In this document: positions 7,495 through 15,392 of the stretch, piece after piece
Position numbering within the stretch: position 1 is the stretch's first letter
How the letters are laid out: each line of letters starts with the position of its first letter
NCBI GenBank assembly: GCA_937920455.1
Contig: CALETX010000200.1
Coordinates: forward strand, 1-15,783
Origin: an uncultured bacterium
GTDB lineage: Bacteria > Verrucomicrobiota > Kiritimatiellia > UBA8416 > CALETX01
Direction: 5' to 3'
DNA length: 15,783 nt
Position numbers and translations under genes: made by a program
Notes under the pieces: model-generated
Told to the model about the DNA's origin: nothing
Databases searched by the model: none
Seen by the model: only the letters and a program-made list of their open reading frames with translations

Positions 7495-8825
7495 AGCACC
7501 GCCTCCAACGACTCAGCCAGCAATCCAATCTCAAATTTGGTTCTCTTCTCGGTCACAGCAATCATCAGGTAGTTCTCCATGCCTGGGTAAAACCTGCCAA
7601 GCGGAAGCCCAGGCGCTATCCCACGCTCAACAAGCATGCCAGCCACATCCCCAGCGTCTCTTGGCAACTCAGCCACAAACTCATTAAAAACCGGACTGGC
7701 TTCCATCACTCGAACGCCCTTTATGGCCTTTAACCTCCCCATGGCATAGGCTGTTTTCGCTCTGCACAGATGCGCCACTTCTTTTATTCCTTCCTTCCCA
7801 ATCAGGCTGAGATAAACATGCGCTCGAAGCGCGCATAAAGCCTCGTTGGTACATATGTTGGAAGTCGCCTTCTCACGCCGTATGTGCTGTTCCCGCGCTT
7901 GAAGAGTGAGCACAAATGACTCGCGGCCATACCGATCAACAGTCCGCCCGACGATCCTTCCCGGCATCCGCCGGATAAGCTCACGTCTCGTGGCCATAAA
8001 TCCAAGATACGGCCCGCCAAAAGCCAGGGGAACGCCAAGCGACTGCCCCTCGCCTGTCGCAATGTCAACGCCAATCTCGCCCGGCGTCTTCAATACAGCC
8101 ATCGCAATCGGATACACCGATTGTATCACGAGAATTCCACGGCCATGACAGTGCTCAACCACGTCCGCATGATTGTCAATCACTCCAAAAAAGTTCGGAT
8201 TCTGCAGTATCACCGCCGCAGTCTCGCCGTTCAACTCGTCAAAAAGCCTCCTCCTGTCGGTGCGGCCATGGCTCACAGGTATCTCTGAAAATTCTATGGA
8301 TAGATTTGCGGTGTACGACGTGAGCATCTTCCTGTAAATGGGATTGACACCCCCATCCATGACAACTCTTTTCCTTCCGGTCGCATGCAGCGCCATCTGG
8401 CACGCCTCATAAAGCGCCGTGCCACCGTCATAAACGGAAGCATTCGCCACGTCCATGCAAGTAAGCCGAGCGATCTGAGTCTGGTACTCGTATATGGCCT
8501 GGAGCGTTCCCTGCGACAGTTCCGGCTGATACGGCGTATAAGAGGTGTAAAACTCGCTCCGCGACACAAGAGCATCAACCGCCGCTGGTATGAAATGGTC
8601 GTAAAACCCGCCGCCAAGGAAGTTGATAAGATGCGAATAGTTGCGCCCGGCCAGCTCTCTGAAAAAGGACCACGTCTCCATTTCGGATCTTGCGGCCGGA
8701 ATATTGAATGAGCGCGGTGCAAGGGCGGAGGGTATGTCACGGAAAAGATCGCTTATACATTGAACCCCGCACGCGGCAAGCATCTCGGCTTTTTGCTCCG
8801 ATGTCGCCGGGCCGTAGCCCATCAC
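7485..8825 (-). CDS. gcvPA: Glycine dehydrogenase (aminomethyl-transferring) subunit 1
   Basis: 446 aa, the usual size for the N-terminal half of split P protein. Characteristic stretches are seen in order: LGGGFYDHFIPAAVDAL near 69-85, YTPYQPELSQGTLQAIYEYQ near 96-115, NASVYDGGTALYEA near 127-140, GEGQSLGVPLAFGGPYLGFMA near 258-278, and REQHIRREKATSNICTNEAL near 309-328. This subunit lacks the PLP lysine, which is on GcvPB; the two form the alpha2beta2 decarboxylase. The reading starts at GTG 8825 or at the adjacent ATG 8822, which overlaps the gcvH stop as TGATG. GGAGGAG in the gcvH tail serves as ribosome binding site. Start choice changes the protein by one residue. Confidence 0.96.
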   Translation of the reverse strand: MMGYGPATSEQKAEMLAACGVQCISDLFRDIPSALAPRSFNIPAARSEMETWSFFRELAGRNYSHLINFLGGGFYDHFIPAAVDALVSRSEFYTSYTPYQPELSQGTLQAIYEYQTQIARLTCMDVANASVYDGGTALYEACQMALHATGRKRVVMDGGVNPIYRKMLTSYTANLSIEFSEIPVSHGRTDRRRLFDELNGETAAVILQNPNFFGVIDNHADVVEHCHGRGILVIQSVYPIAMAVLKTPGEIGVDIATGEGQSLGVPLAFGGPYLGFMATRRELIRRMPGRIVGRTVDRYGRESFVLTLQAREQHIRREKATSNICTNEALCALRAHVYLSLIGKEGIKEVAHLCRAKTAYAMGRLKAIKGVRVMEASPVFNEFVAELPRDAGDVAGMLVERGIAPGLPLGRFYPGMENYLMIAVTEKRTKFEIGLLAESLEAVLWQ

Positions 8826-9205
8826 ATCTCCTCCTTCAATCCCTCTTCATAGGCGCCCGCGTCAAGAAGCGACGCAAGCTCTGCTGGTGTGAATCCCTTC
8901 ACTCTTATGATCCACCCCCGGCCGTACGGATCCTCATTAACTAACGCAGGCGTTTTTTCCAGCTCAGCATTGGTTTCCACAACTTCCCCGGAAACAGGCG
9001 CAAAAAGGTCACTTGCCGCCTTCACCGATTCTATGGAGCCGAATGCCTTGCCTTTTTCAATCTTGCGTCCGATCGGCGGCCGCTCGACAAAAGTAACGTC
9101 GCCCAATGCCTCCTGAGCATGATCTGTAATTCCAATCAGCGCCGTGTCTCCCTCAACTTTCAACCATTCGTGCGTTCTGGTGTACAATCTGTCAGCCGGC
9201 GTCAT
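8822..9205 (-). CDS. gcvH: Glycine cleavage system H protein
   Basis: 127 aa small lipoyl-carrier protein that shuttles the aminomethyl group between the P, T and L proteins. I take the ATG at 9205, not the longer in-frame start at 9235: GGGAGGAG lies about eight nt before it, and the protein then starts MTPADRLYTRTHEWLKVEGD, the usual H-protein N-terminus. Conserved GITDHAQEALGDVTFVERP is at 25-43. The lipoylated lysine is Lys62 in GSIESVKAASDL. The C-terminal NEDPYGRGWIIRVK is also typical. It is the first gene of the operon and its stop overlaps gcvPA. gcvT and lipoate-attachment genes are not in the window and must be elsewhere if the pathway is complete. Confidence 0.96.
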   Translation of the reverse strand: MTPADRLYTRTHEWLKVEGDTALIGITDHAQEALGDVTFVERPPIGRKIEKGKAFGSIESVKAASDLFAPVSGEVVETNAELEKTPALVNEDPYGRGWIIRVKGFTPAELASLLDAGAYEEGLKEEM

Positions 9206-9243
9206 GCTGCAGTCTCCTCCCGTCATGGTTCCCACAGACTAAA

Positions 9244-9257
9244 CACACTGCAGTGTG
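9244..9257. promoter_or_regulatory. Perfect 14-bp palindrome just upstream of gcvH, operator candidate
   Basis: CACACTGCAGTGTG is a perfect inverted repeat without spacer, 38 nt ahead of the gcvH start and within its likely leader or promoter. Its size and symmetry fit a homodimeric repressor site. No regulator for it is visible here. It could be chance. Confidence 0.35.
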
Positions 9258-9275
9258 CCGAAAATCCATACAGAG

Positions 9276-9337
9276 TCAACTTTCATCTAGACCAATCGCC
9301 TGCATAGTACCTGTGAAAAGTTGAGTTGAATAGTTGA
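9276..9337. repeat. Inverted TCAACTTT/AAAGTTGA arms and clustered GTTGA units in the divergent region
   Basis: TCAACTTT at 9276-9283 is mirrored by AAAGTTGA at 9317-9324. The right arm continues into three GTTGA units starting at 9320, 9325 and 9333, so the region between gcvH and the ankyrin gene is rich in one 5-mer in both orientations. It may mark a regulator site or a weak stem. No family is recognised. Confidence 0.25.
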
Positions 9338-9362
9338 AAGACTTACTGCCGTTTGTTAAAGT
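9334..9362 (+). promoter_or_regulatory. Sigma-70-like promoter for the ankyrin/PilT-like genes
   Basis: TTGAAA (9334-9339, 5 of 6 to consensus) and TAAAGT (9357-9362, 4 of 6) are spaced by exactly 17 nt, and the -10 ends 43 nt before the ankyrin ATG. This is the best promoter match in the window, though not experimentally known. Confidence 0.42.
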
Positions 9363-9405
9363 TACGACAAGAGTTGTGGCCTTGACCCCATAAATCTGAA
9401 GCGCA

Positions 9406-9726
9406 ATGAAACTTGAGTCCTGGCTTTTCGGCAGCGATGGAGCTCTATTTCGCGCTGCCGCGCGAGGCGACGCGTCATTGATCGAGGAGCTAATTGCTTC
9501 AGGCGCGAATGTCAACGCTTCGAGCCTCCGCGGCTTTACCCCACTCCACCGTGCCGCTCAGCACGGCCACGCCAACGCAGCATCCATCCTCCTGAAAAGA
9601 GGAGCAAATGTCCATGCAACAACAGTTGACGGTGCAACGCCGCTTGACATGGCTAGAAAGAATGGCCACAAAGCCGTCGCCGATATGCTTTTGACGCGCA
9701 TGCAGAGATCCAACACCGATAAATAG
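9406..9726 (+). CDS. Small ankyrin-repeat protein
   Basis: 106 aa made almost wholly of three ankyrin units. A degenerate first unit has ALFRAAARGDASLIEELIASGANVNA near 13-38. A canonical second unit is GFTPLHRAAQHGHANAASILLKRGANVHA near 43-71. The third is GATPLDMARKNGHKAVADMLL near 76-96. Ankyrin repeats bind other proteins, and the partner here is unknown. There is no signal peptide or membrane segment, so it should be cytosolic. It could in principle act on the PilT-like ATPase encoded 49 nt downstream in the same direction, but that is only inference from position. The ribosome binding site before ATG 9406 is weak. Stop is TAG. Confidence 0.85.
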   Translation: MKLESWLFGSDGALFRAAARGDASLIEELIASGANVNASSLRGFTPLHRAAQHGHANAASILLKRGANVHATTVDGATPLDMARKNGHKAVADMLLTRMQRSNTDK

Positions 9727-9775
9727 ACGGGCCAAACGGTGGCACTCCAGCCAGGGTCTGCATCAGGAGAAAACC

Positions 9776-11608
9776 ATGAAACAGACGCACATAACAAACG
9801 ACATGGTCAGCGCTGTAGTCACCGAGCTTTCACAGAATGCTTTGTTTGGCAAACTCAGCGGCGAGGTTATCCGCCATATCGCGCAAAGTGCTGTTCTACT
9901 TCAGTACGATCCGGGCGAAGTAATAATGTCCCAGGGCGAGCCCGCGGACAGCTTCTATCTTGTAGTCTCGGGTGAAATGAGCGTCAGAGTCTGCAGACCA
10001 GGCAAGGATGAACCAGTCGAAATAGCCAAGATTCGCCCTTTTCAAACAATTGGAGAAATAGGACTTCTGCTCGAAAAACCGCGAACAGCCACAGTTGTGG
10101 CCGGCTACGATGCCGTTCTTCTGAGATTTGAAAAAGCGTTCTTCACGGAAATGTTCAGACGCTTCCCCGAATTCGGCCTCATAACCTGCCGCATCCTTGC
10201 CGAAAGAGTAGATTCAGCTTCTCGCAGCATTCCGCTACCTCACGCCAGGGACAAGGGTCTGAAACCCGACATGGCCCTGCTGTCTCTCCTTCCACCCGAC
10301 TTTTTGCAGCGCCACAGGGTCCTTCCGCTTGCCCTCGAGGGAAACGTGATCTCACTGGGATTTGTCGAGGATCCGGCGCCTGAGGTTATAAACGCAATAC
10401 GTCAGCTTCTCCCTGGAATGGAAATCATGGCTTTCTTGCTCGACGCAACCGACTATGACGAGGCACTCAAAGGAGCGTCCCTGACTGCCGAAAAGAAAAC
10501 CCCAGCACAAACCTCAAAACAGACCCCACCCGAGTCCAAATCCCCACGGCTGGATCAACTGCTGAGAAGAATGGTTGCCGAAGGCGCATCCGACCTGCAC
10601 CTTTCCGCCTGCCATAAACCGCGATGGCGCATTGACGGAGATATGCGCGTCATCGAAGACTGTCCTGAGCTGGGACCGACCGAAGTCCTGGATCTCGTCG
10701 AACCGGTCATGTCCGAGCGAGTACGCCAGCAGTACAGGTCGGAAAATGACGCCGATTTCGCTTACGCCATTCCGAACGTCGCAAGATTCCGAGTGAATGT
10801 CTTCTGCGACCACCGTGGCGTCGGGGCTGTTTTCCGGCAGATTCCCGACAAAATTCTCTCGATCGAACAACTTGGCCTTCCGCCGATAGTCAGGTCGTTG
10901 TGCGACTATCCCAAAGGCCTCATTCTTGTCACCGGACCGACAGGTAGTGGCAAATCCACAACGCTCGCGGCGATGATTGACCACATAAACCGCTCCCGAA
11001 AAGCGCACGTCATCACGATGGAGGATCCAATAGAATTCGTCCACGAAAGCAAGAGCTGCCTGATCAATCAGAGGGAGGTGGGCCCTCACACATCTTCGTT
11101 CGCCCGCGCTCTGAAAGCAGCCCTCAGAGAAGACCCTGACATCGTCTTGGTAGGTGAAATGAGAGATCTTGAAACAATAGCACTGGCTCTGGAAACCGCC
11201 AACACCGGCCACCTCGTCCTCGCCACGCTCCACACAAACACCGCTATAAGCTCAATATCAAGAATCATAGACATGTTCCCTGCCGAACAGCAGAACCAGG
11301 TGAGATCCGTCCTGGCCGACACTCTGCGCGGAGTCATAGCCCAGACGCTTTGCCGAAAGATCGGCGGAGGCCGTATCGCAGCCTTGGAAATACTGGTTTG
11401 CGATGTCGCCATCGCCAGCCTTATCCGGGACGGCAAGACGCATCAAATCGTCAGCGCCATGCAGACCGGCAAGGCCCGTGGCAACTGCCTCTTGAACGAC
11501 GAACTGCTGCGACTTGTCCAACAGCGCACAATCACGGCAGAAGAGGCCGTCAGCAAGGCCGTTGACAAGGCGGATCTATCCAAGCGCCTTGGCCAGCCTG
11601 GAGCGTGA
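9776..11608 (+). CDS. PilT-like pilus-retraction ATPase with N-terminal cyclic nucleotide-binding and T2SSE_N-like domains
   Basis: 610 aa, much longer than ordinary PilT (about 340-380). Three parts are visible. Residues about 20-145 form a CRP/PKA-type cyclic nucleotide-binding domain, with GEPADSFYLVVSGEMSV near 54-70 and the phosphate cassette IGEIGLLLEKPRTATV at 92-107. Residues about 165-230 resemble the N-terminal domain of GspE/PilB ATPases (RVLPLALEGNVISLGFVEDP near 181-200) without an obvious c-di-GMP-type RLG motif. Residues about 255-600 are a full PilT motor: ASDLHL 271-276, Walker A GPTGSGKST 387-395, Asp box ITMEDPIEF 413-421, Walker B DIVLVGEMRD 455-464 and His box GHLVLATLHTN 478-488. 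The GEMRDLET and His-box sequences are of the retraction (PilT/PilU) type. AGGAGAAAACC precedes ATG 9776. It lies downstream of the ankyrin gene; no other pilus gene is nearby. All key residues are intact. Confidence 0.9.
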   Translation: MKQTHITNDMVSAVVTELSQNALFGKLSGEVIRHIAQSAVLLQYDPGEVIMSQGEPADSFYLVVSGEMSVRVCRPGKDEPVEIAKIRPFQTIGEIGLLLEKPRTATVVAGYDAVLLRFEKAFFTEMFRRFPEFGLITCRILAERVDSASRSIPLPHARDKGLKPDMALLSLLPPDFLQRHRVLPLALEGNVISLGFVEDPAPEVINAIRQLLPGMEIMAFLLDATDYDEALKGASLTAEKKTPAQTSKQTPPESKSPRLDQLLRRMVAEGASDLHLSACHKPRWRIDGDMRVIEDCPELGPTEVLDLVEPVMSERVRQQYRSENDADFAYAIPNVARFRVNVFCDHRGVGAVFRQIPDKILSIEQLGLPPIVRSLCDYPKGLILVTGPTGSGKSTTLAAMIDHINRSRKAHVITMEDPIEFVHESKSCLINQREVGPHTSSFARALKAALREDPDIVLVGEMRDLETIALALETANTGHLVLATLHTNTAISSISRIIDMFPAEQQNQVRSVLADTLRGVIAQTLCRKIGGGRIAALEILVCDVAIASLIRDGKTHQIVSAMQTGKARGNCLLNDELLRLVQQRTITAEEAVSKAVDKADLSKRLGQPGA

Positions 11609-11639
11609 ACGCCGCGCCGCCTCTCCCGCCGGCCCAAGC

Positions 11640-12962
11640 CTATTCCACCACCGCAACGCCCCATTGATCAGGCTCGATGCGGCTCTCGTTGGGAATGTCA
11701 TGAGTGACGCCCGCGGAAAAGCTGACATTCGCCCAGTAGATCCTCGCCGCAGCCTGATTGCCTGATGCGTTTCCAAAAATGTAGCCGAGATCCATCTTAA
11801 CCTCGGACCCAGGCTTTGGAAGCCAGCCGATAACTTCGAGCGGAATCGTCACAAGAGCAGTGAATCCATCCCCTGTCTTTGCCAGATCCAGGCCAACATT
11901 CTCCACGGCCTGAATTGAGTCGAACGACTCCTTGCCCGTAGGTGAAGAAAGAACGATCGCTTCCCCTTTAACATCCCGCACCTTCGGCCTGAAAAGCACG
12001 GCAACGGGCTTCCCGTTCTGCCGCGTCACAAGGAGCCTCAAATCGCCCGGCGCCGGAGCCTTTCGCTGTGGGTCAGCAGCAGGATCGGTCGCCATCTGGA
12101 TGTCCAGACAGTTACCACCCTTGAAAATTATCTTTATGTCTGAAATCTCATTTACAAGATCATGCGGGCTTGACACATCGTAGAGCACATAAAGATTCTT
12201 CTCATCATACGCCGCCCTGGCTTTGAAACCGCGATTCTCGTCCAGAAGTTTGCCGACATATCCTGAAGACTCAAGGCTGGCTTTGCCGCGGACTATTTCC
12301 AAACGCCGACCTTTTGCCAGCATTGCCTGGTACTCTTGCTGCGCCTTCGCGGCAAGAGCGGCGAATTCCTCGCTGTGAACGTACTTTCCGCCCGCCAGCC
12401 GCTTCACGGTGTCAAGACCAAGGATTTCTGTGACTCGGCCGTCCTGATCGCCTGCCAGCAGGAAATAGCGATTCATACCGTCGGGCTTCAAAAGCTGACC
12501 TGTGACAACCTCAGAAGCGGTAATGTCCGGCCCGAGCCCGCCGGATCTACCGTCGCGCATGACCATGCCAACGTAAATCCCATCCCGAGTGAAAATGTGG
12601 TAGGGCCCGAAATAGCACGCCGCGCCCGTGAACTCTCCGGCTATGCAAAGAGGCATCGTAAGACCGTAAAGGGCGCCGGGCTTTATCATTGGGAGATTCA
12701 GCGCCTCGTTCCACTGGATCACACCTCCGAATCCCCATACAAGCTTGCCATCTCGCGTCCATTTGCCAAAGCCAGGATCTCTTCCGGGTGCCAGTGTGTA
12801 AACGCAACCATCGTCGGGATCGAGCCACAGAGAGCCGGCATTAGAGTTGTTGCCTTTGAACGGGATCGGGTCCTGCTTGCTGAAGTCATAGATTGGACGA
12901 CCGTCATTCCCGAACCCGACCGGGCGGTAAATCCACCCCGCGTCGCACCATGCGCTCAGGTC
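11640..12962 (-). pseudogene. 3' segment of an interrupted gene: end of beta-propeller plus C-terminal CBM9-like domain
   Basis: This segment is in the same frame as the 12963-14579 segment and begins directly after its TAG. I checked all 80 codons between the TAG and the first possible start (GTG 12722) and found no further stop. They read as propeller sequence, for example DLSAWCDAGWIYRPVGFG and GSLWLDPDDGCVYTLAPGRD. Since coding similarity covers the region before any start, the segment is a continuation and not an independent gene. From the GTG on, 360 codons give the last propeller blades (KPGALYGLT, YHIFTRDGIYVGMV), a linker, and from about residue 175 a CBM9/DOMON-like beta-sandwich (FKARAAYDEKNLYVLYDV; LVTIPLEVIGWLPKPGSEVKMDLGYIFGN). 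The frame ends in TAG at 11640, 31 nt from the convergent PilT-like gene. No ribosome binding site was found for GTG 12722. Confidence 0.72.
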
Positions 12963-14579
12963 CTAGTCAATCCAGTTGAAAACAACCTCCCCCCTGCCCG
13001 CAGGAGAAACAGTCAGTTCCTCCGTCTGCACAGTTTGATCGTCATTCTGATCCTGCCACAAAAATGCGTCGGCCTTTGTCCTTTCGTATATCTCTTTCAT
13101 CACCGGATACAGAATGCCGCTTCCGTATTGCCCGAAAGCCACCCTAATGGTCCCGGCAAATGGCTTGAAGAGGTCGCCATCTCGAATGTAGAGCATATGG
13201 CTGTAGTCAACCATGCCCCATCCGAACTGTTTGCCATCGCGGGCGGTAATCACACGGAAGTGCCCCCCGTACCCGTCTGGAGTCGGCGCGCGGATCATGT
13301 TCGGCTCGGTCGCTCTCCAGATAGTGCTGTAAGGCACGCATGATCCGGTGTCCAAATCCACCTTCCACAACACGTTGTGGCAATAAAGCTCATCTGGATG
13401 CCGTGGGTCCACCCATGCCCATCCAAAATATGCGCTCGCGCCAAAAAACTCCTGTACAAGTTTTCCAGTTGCGGTGTCCCAGACGCTCTGACGCTTCGGC
13501 GAGTCAAGCGTTTCAGCAACCCATAGCCTCCCGTTCTTGTCCAGTCCGATGCCCCCAGGCTCCAATATGCCGTCGCTTTCGTACCTGCCTCTTGCCGGGC
13601 GACCTCCCATCTTCCCGATGGTCTTCAAGAATTTGCCCTCTTTATCGAACACCGACACGCACTGCATCTTGGCCGCATTGGCAACATAGACGGTGCCGTC
13701 AGCGGCAACAGCAATACCGCGAGGCTCGTCCAAATGTTCACGAATCCATGTTTTCACCACCCCATCCTTGAAACTCACAACATCTTTGCCGCTGATCACA
13801 GCCAGACTCCCATCCGGACACACCGCCATCCTGCCGGGAGACGGCACCGGCCAGCTTCCAACAAGGGTTCCCTGCTCAGCATCAAAGGCAGACACAAGGT
13901 TGCTGGCTCTGTAGGAAACGTATATACGGCCATTGTGATACGCCAGCCCCGTAATTTCGTTGGAGGCGTCGTCGCCACCTGGCGGCGCCTCAAGCTGTGG
14001 CTTTCCGTTTCCGTAATTCAAGGGACGGCAATCCTGGAGATCAAATACCTTCACTACCTTGCCGCCTTCGTAGCCATAATCGCCAGCCGCAAATATTCGT
14101 TTCCCATCCGTGGCCAGATACGTGGCGGACTGTTTGCTCCCCCATATCTTTTTTCCTGCAAGATCGGTTTTTATTATGCCCCAACCAGACTCACATATGT
14201 TCCACGCCAGAAGCATTGTGTCGCCAGCGGGACAAACCGTGGTGCTGACACCGTGATCCCCTCCCCACCCGCCGGTGTTATCGTCTGTCTTGTAGGGAGG
14301 CTGACCGGAATTGTGAGCCGATAGAATAAACTTCGTTGAGAGAGGCTTGTGATACAACCCCTTCCAGATGTACTCGCCAGGCTTCAACACTTTGCCGTCG
14401 CTGTCGAGTCCGTCCCACCGTTCGATGTTGCGACCGCCACGCCTCTCGGCTTGGGCAACCAATATCCGCACAACCCGGCCGGTGGCATCTGAAAGCTGTA
14501 TGGTTACCTCGGCATCCTCTGGAAGCTCATACTCAAACGTAAGGGGTAGCGGCTTCGCAGGCGGCAAACCTTCTTCCAC
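12963..14579 (-). pseudogene. Middle segment of an interrupted gene: FlgD-like Ig domain plus NHL-type beta-propeller
   Basis: 538 codons. Residues about 10-78 form a FlgD-like Ig domain (LTFEYELPEDAEVTIQLSD, GLDSDGKVLKPGEYIWKG). These are usually linkers in secreted multidomain proteins. A beta-propeller follows, with NHL-like units such as LDEPRGIAVAADGTVYVANA and LEPGGIGLDKNGRLWVAE. The only start in the track frame is a GTG at 14579, six nt after the TAA of the CBM9-domain segment and with no signal peptide, although the protein type is extracellular. The frame is identical to the segments on both sides (TAA at 14586-14588, TAG at 12963-12965). I therefore read it as the middle of one former 1,250-codon protein. 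Reinitiation at GTG 14579 is conceivable but would give a cytosolic fragment. Confidence 0.72.
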
Positions 14580-14585
14580 AAGCTC

Positions 14586-15392
14586 TTACGGAAGATTGCC
14601 TTTTTCTGAGAAAATTATCTTCCCCCAGCAGTCGGAAGCCTGAAACGGAAATCCAGGCCTGCTCATCACATCATACGCCCATGCGGCTCCACCCGCTGTC
14701 TTGAGACCGTCCGCAGTTCCCCAGAAGAAGCAGATTGTCCCAGAAAGGATATCTCCCGCCTTGCTGGCTTTCATTCCAAGCGTACTCCACGGAATCCTGT
14801 ATTCGAAAACATATCCCCTGCCATCAGCCGACCTCTCAAACGCGGCCTGATACGCATTGCGAGGCATCACCCCCCTCGCGCCAAGGTCAGGCCTCAGCGC
14901 GTTGCAGAACGTCATGGCCTTGAGAACCACGAGGTTGGGCTCCCGCTTGTCAGTGTAATACCAGAGGAACATAGTGCACGCCTTGTCAGTTTCGTTTCCC
15001 AAATGGGAAGCCATTGACACCGGATACGGCAGGCTCGGATCAAGCGTCATGAAGATTTGACAGACATCCGCGTCCCACGCCTTGTCAGGATCAACCTCCG
15101 GATCGTGCCGGTTCATCATGGGTGTCAGATCGCGCACGTCCCCCGAGATGTACAGCGCCTCCGAATCGTACATCATGGCGTACTTGGCGCTCTGCATCTC
15201 AGCTGTCTCGGAAACAACATAGATCCAGATCTGGCCCGACAGATCCCAGTCGCCCAGTTTGCCGTCTATCTTTACCTCTCCAGATCTGGGCACCACGTAC
15301 ACCTTCTTGTGACGCCCCCTCCCAACGTCACCAAACGCAACGACGCTCAGGAACAAACAGACAACCGCCAGGACCACTCTTGTCTTTGACAT
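14586..15392 (-). CDS. Secreted CBM9-like domain protein, 5' segment of an interrupted CBM9/propeller gene
   Basis: 268 aa. ATG 15392 is preceded by AAGGGAG at good spacing, and the protein starts MSKTRVVLAVVCLFLSVVAF, a clear signal peptide. Residues about 32-265 form a carbohydrate-binding family 9-like domain: VKIDGKLGDWDLSGQ near 39-53, YDSEALYISGDVRD near 75-88, WDADVCQIFMTLD near 105-117, and EYRIPWSTLGMKASKAGD near 196-213. This is the usual N-terminal module of large sugar-associated secreted proteins in PVC and related bacteria. It ends at TAA 14586, yet the same frame continues at once with ELVEEGLPPAKPLPLTFEYE, the expected linker to the next domain. So it is most likely the front of a longer protein. 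The fragment itself is complete enough to be exported and fold. A perfect TTGACA lies about 150 nt upstream. Confidence 0.75.
   Translation of the reverse strand: MSKTRVVLAVVCLFLSVVAFGDVGRGRHKKVYVVPRSGEVKIDGKLGDWDLSGQIWIYVVSETAEMQSAKYAMMYDSEALYISGDVRDLTPMMNRHDPEVDPDKAWDADVCQIFMTLDPSLPYPVSMASHLGNETDKACTMFLWYYTDKREPNLVVLKAMTFCNALRPDLGARGVMPRNAYQAAFERSADGRGYVFEYRIPWSTLGMKASKAGDILSGTICFFWGTADGLKTAGGAAWAYDVMSRPGFPFQASDCWGKIIFSEKGNLP

Noticed and set aside
9206..9405. Glycine riboswitch upstream of gcvH
   Set aside because: The leader is short and lacks the conserved paired-aptamer sequence blocks I would expect on the minus strand.
10514..11233. 239-codon leftward frame opposite the PilT-like gene
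   Set aside because: It lies wholly antisense to the conserved ATPase motifs and encodes nothing recognisable.
11609..11639. Bidirectional terminator between the convergent PilT-like and CBM9/propeller genes
   Set aside because: The spacer is GC-rich, but I could not build a convincing stem with a T-run in either direction.
3790..12965. Pyrrolysine or other sense decoding of the internal TAG codons
   Set aside because: The first TAG stands where Trp is expected, the second has no lysine-like catalytic role, one internal stop is TAA, and one affected gene also has a large deletion. Gene decay explains all of this more simply.
12336..13343. 335-codon rightward frame opposite the propeller gene
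   Set aside because: It is antisense to propeller coding sequence and has no family features.
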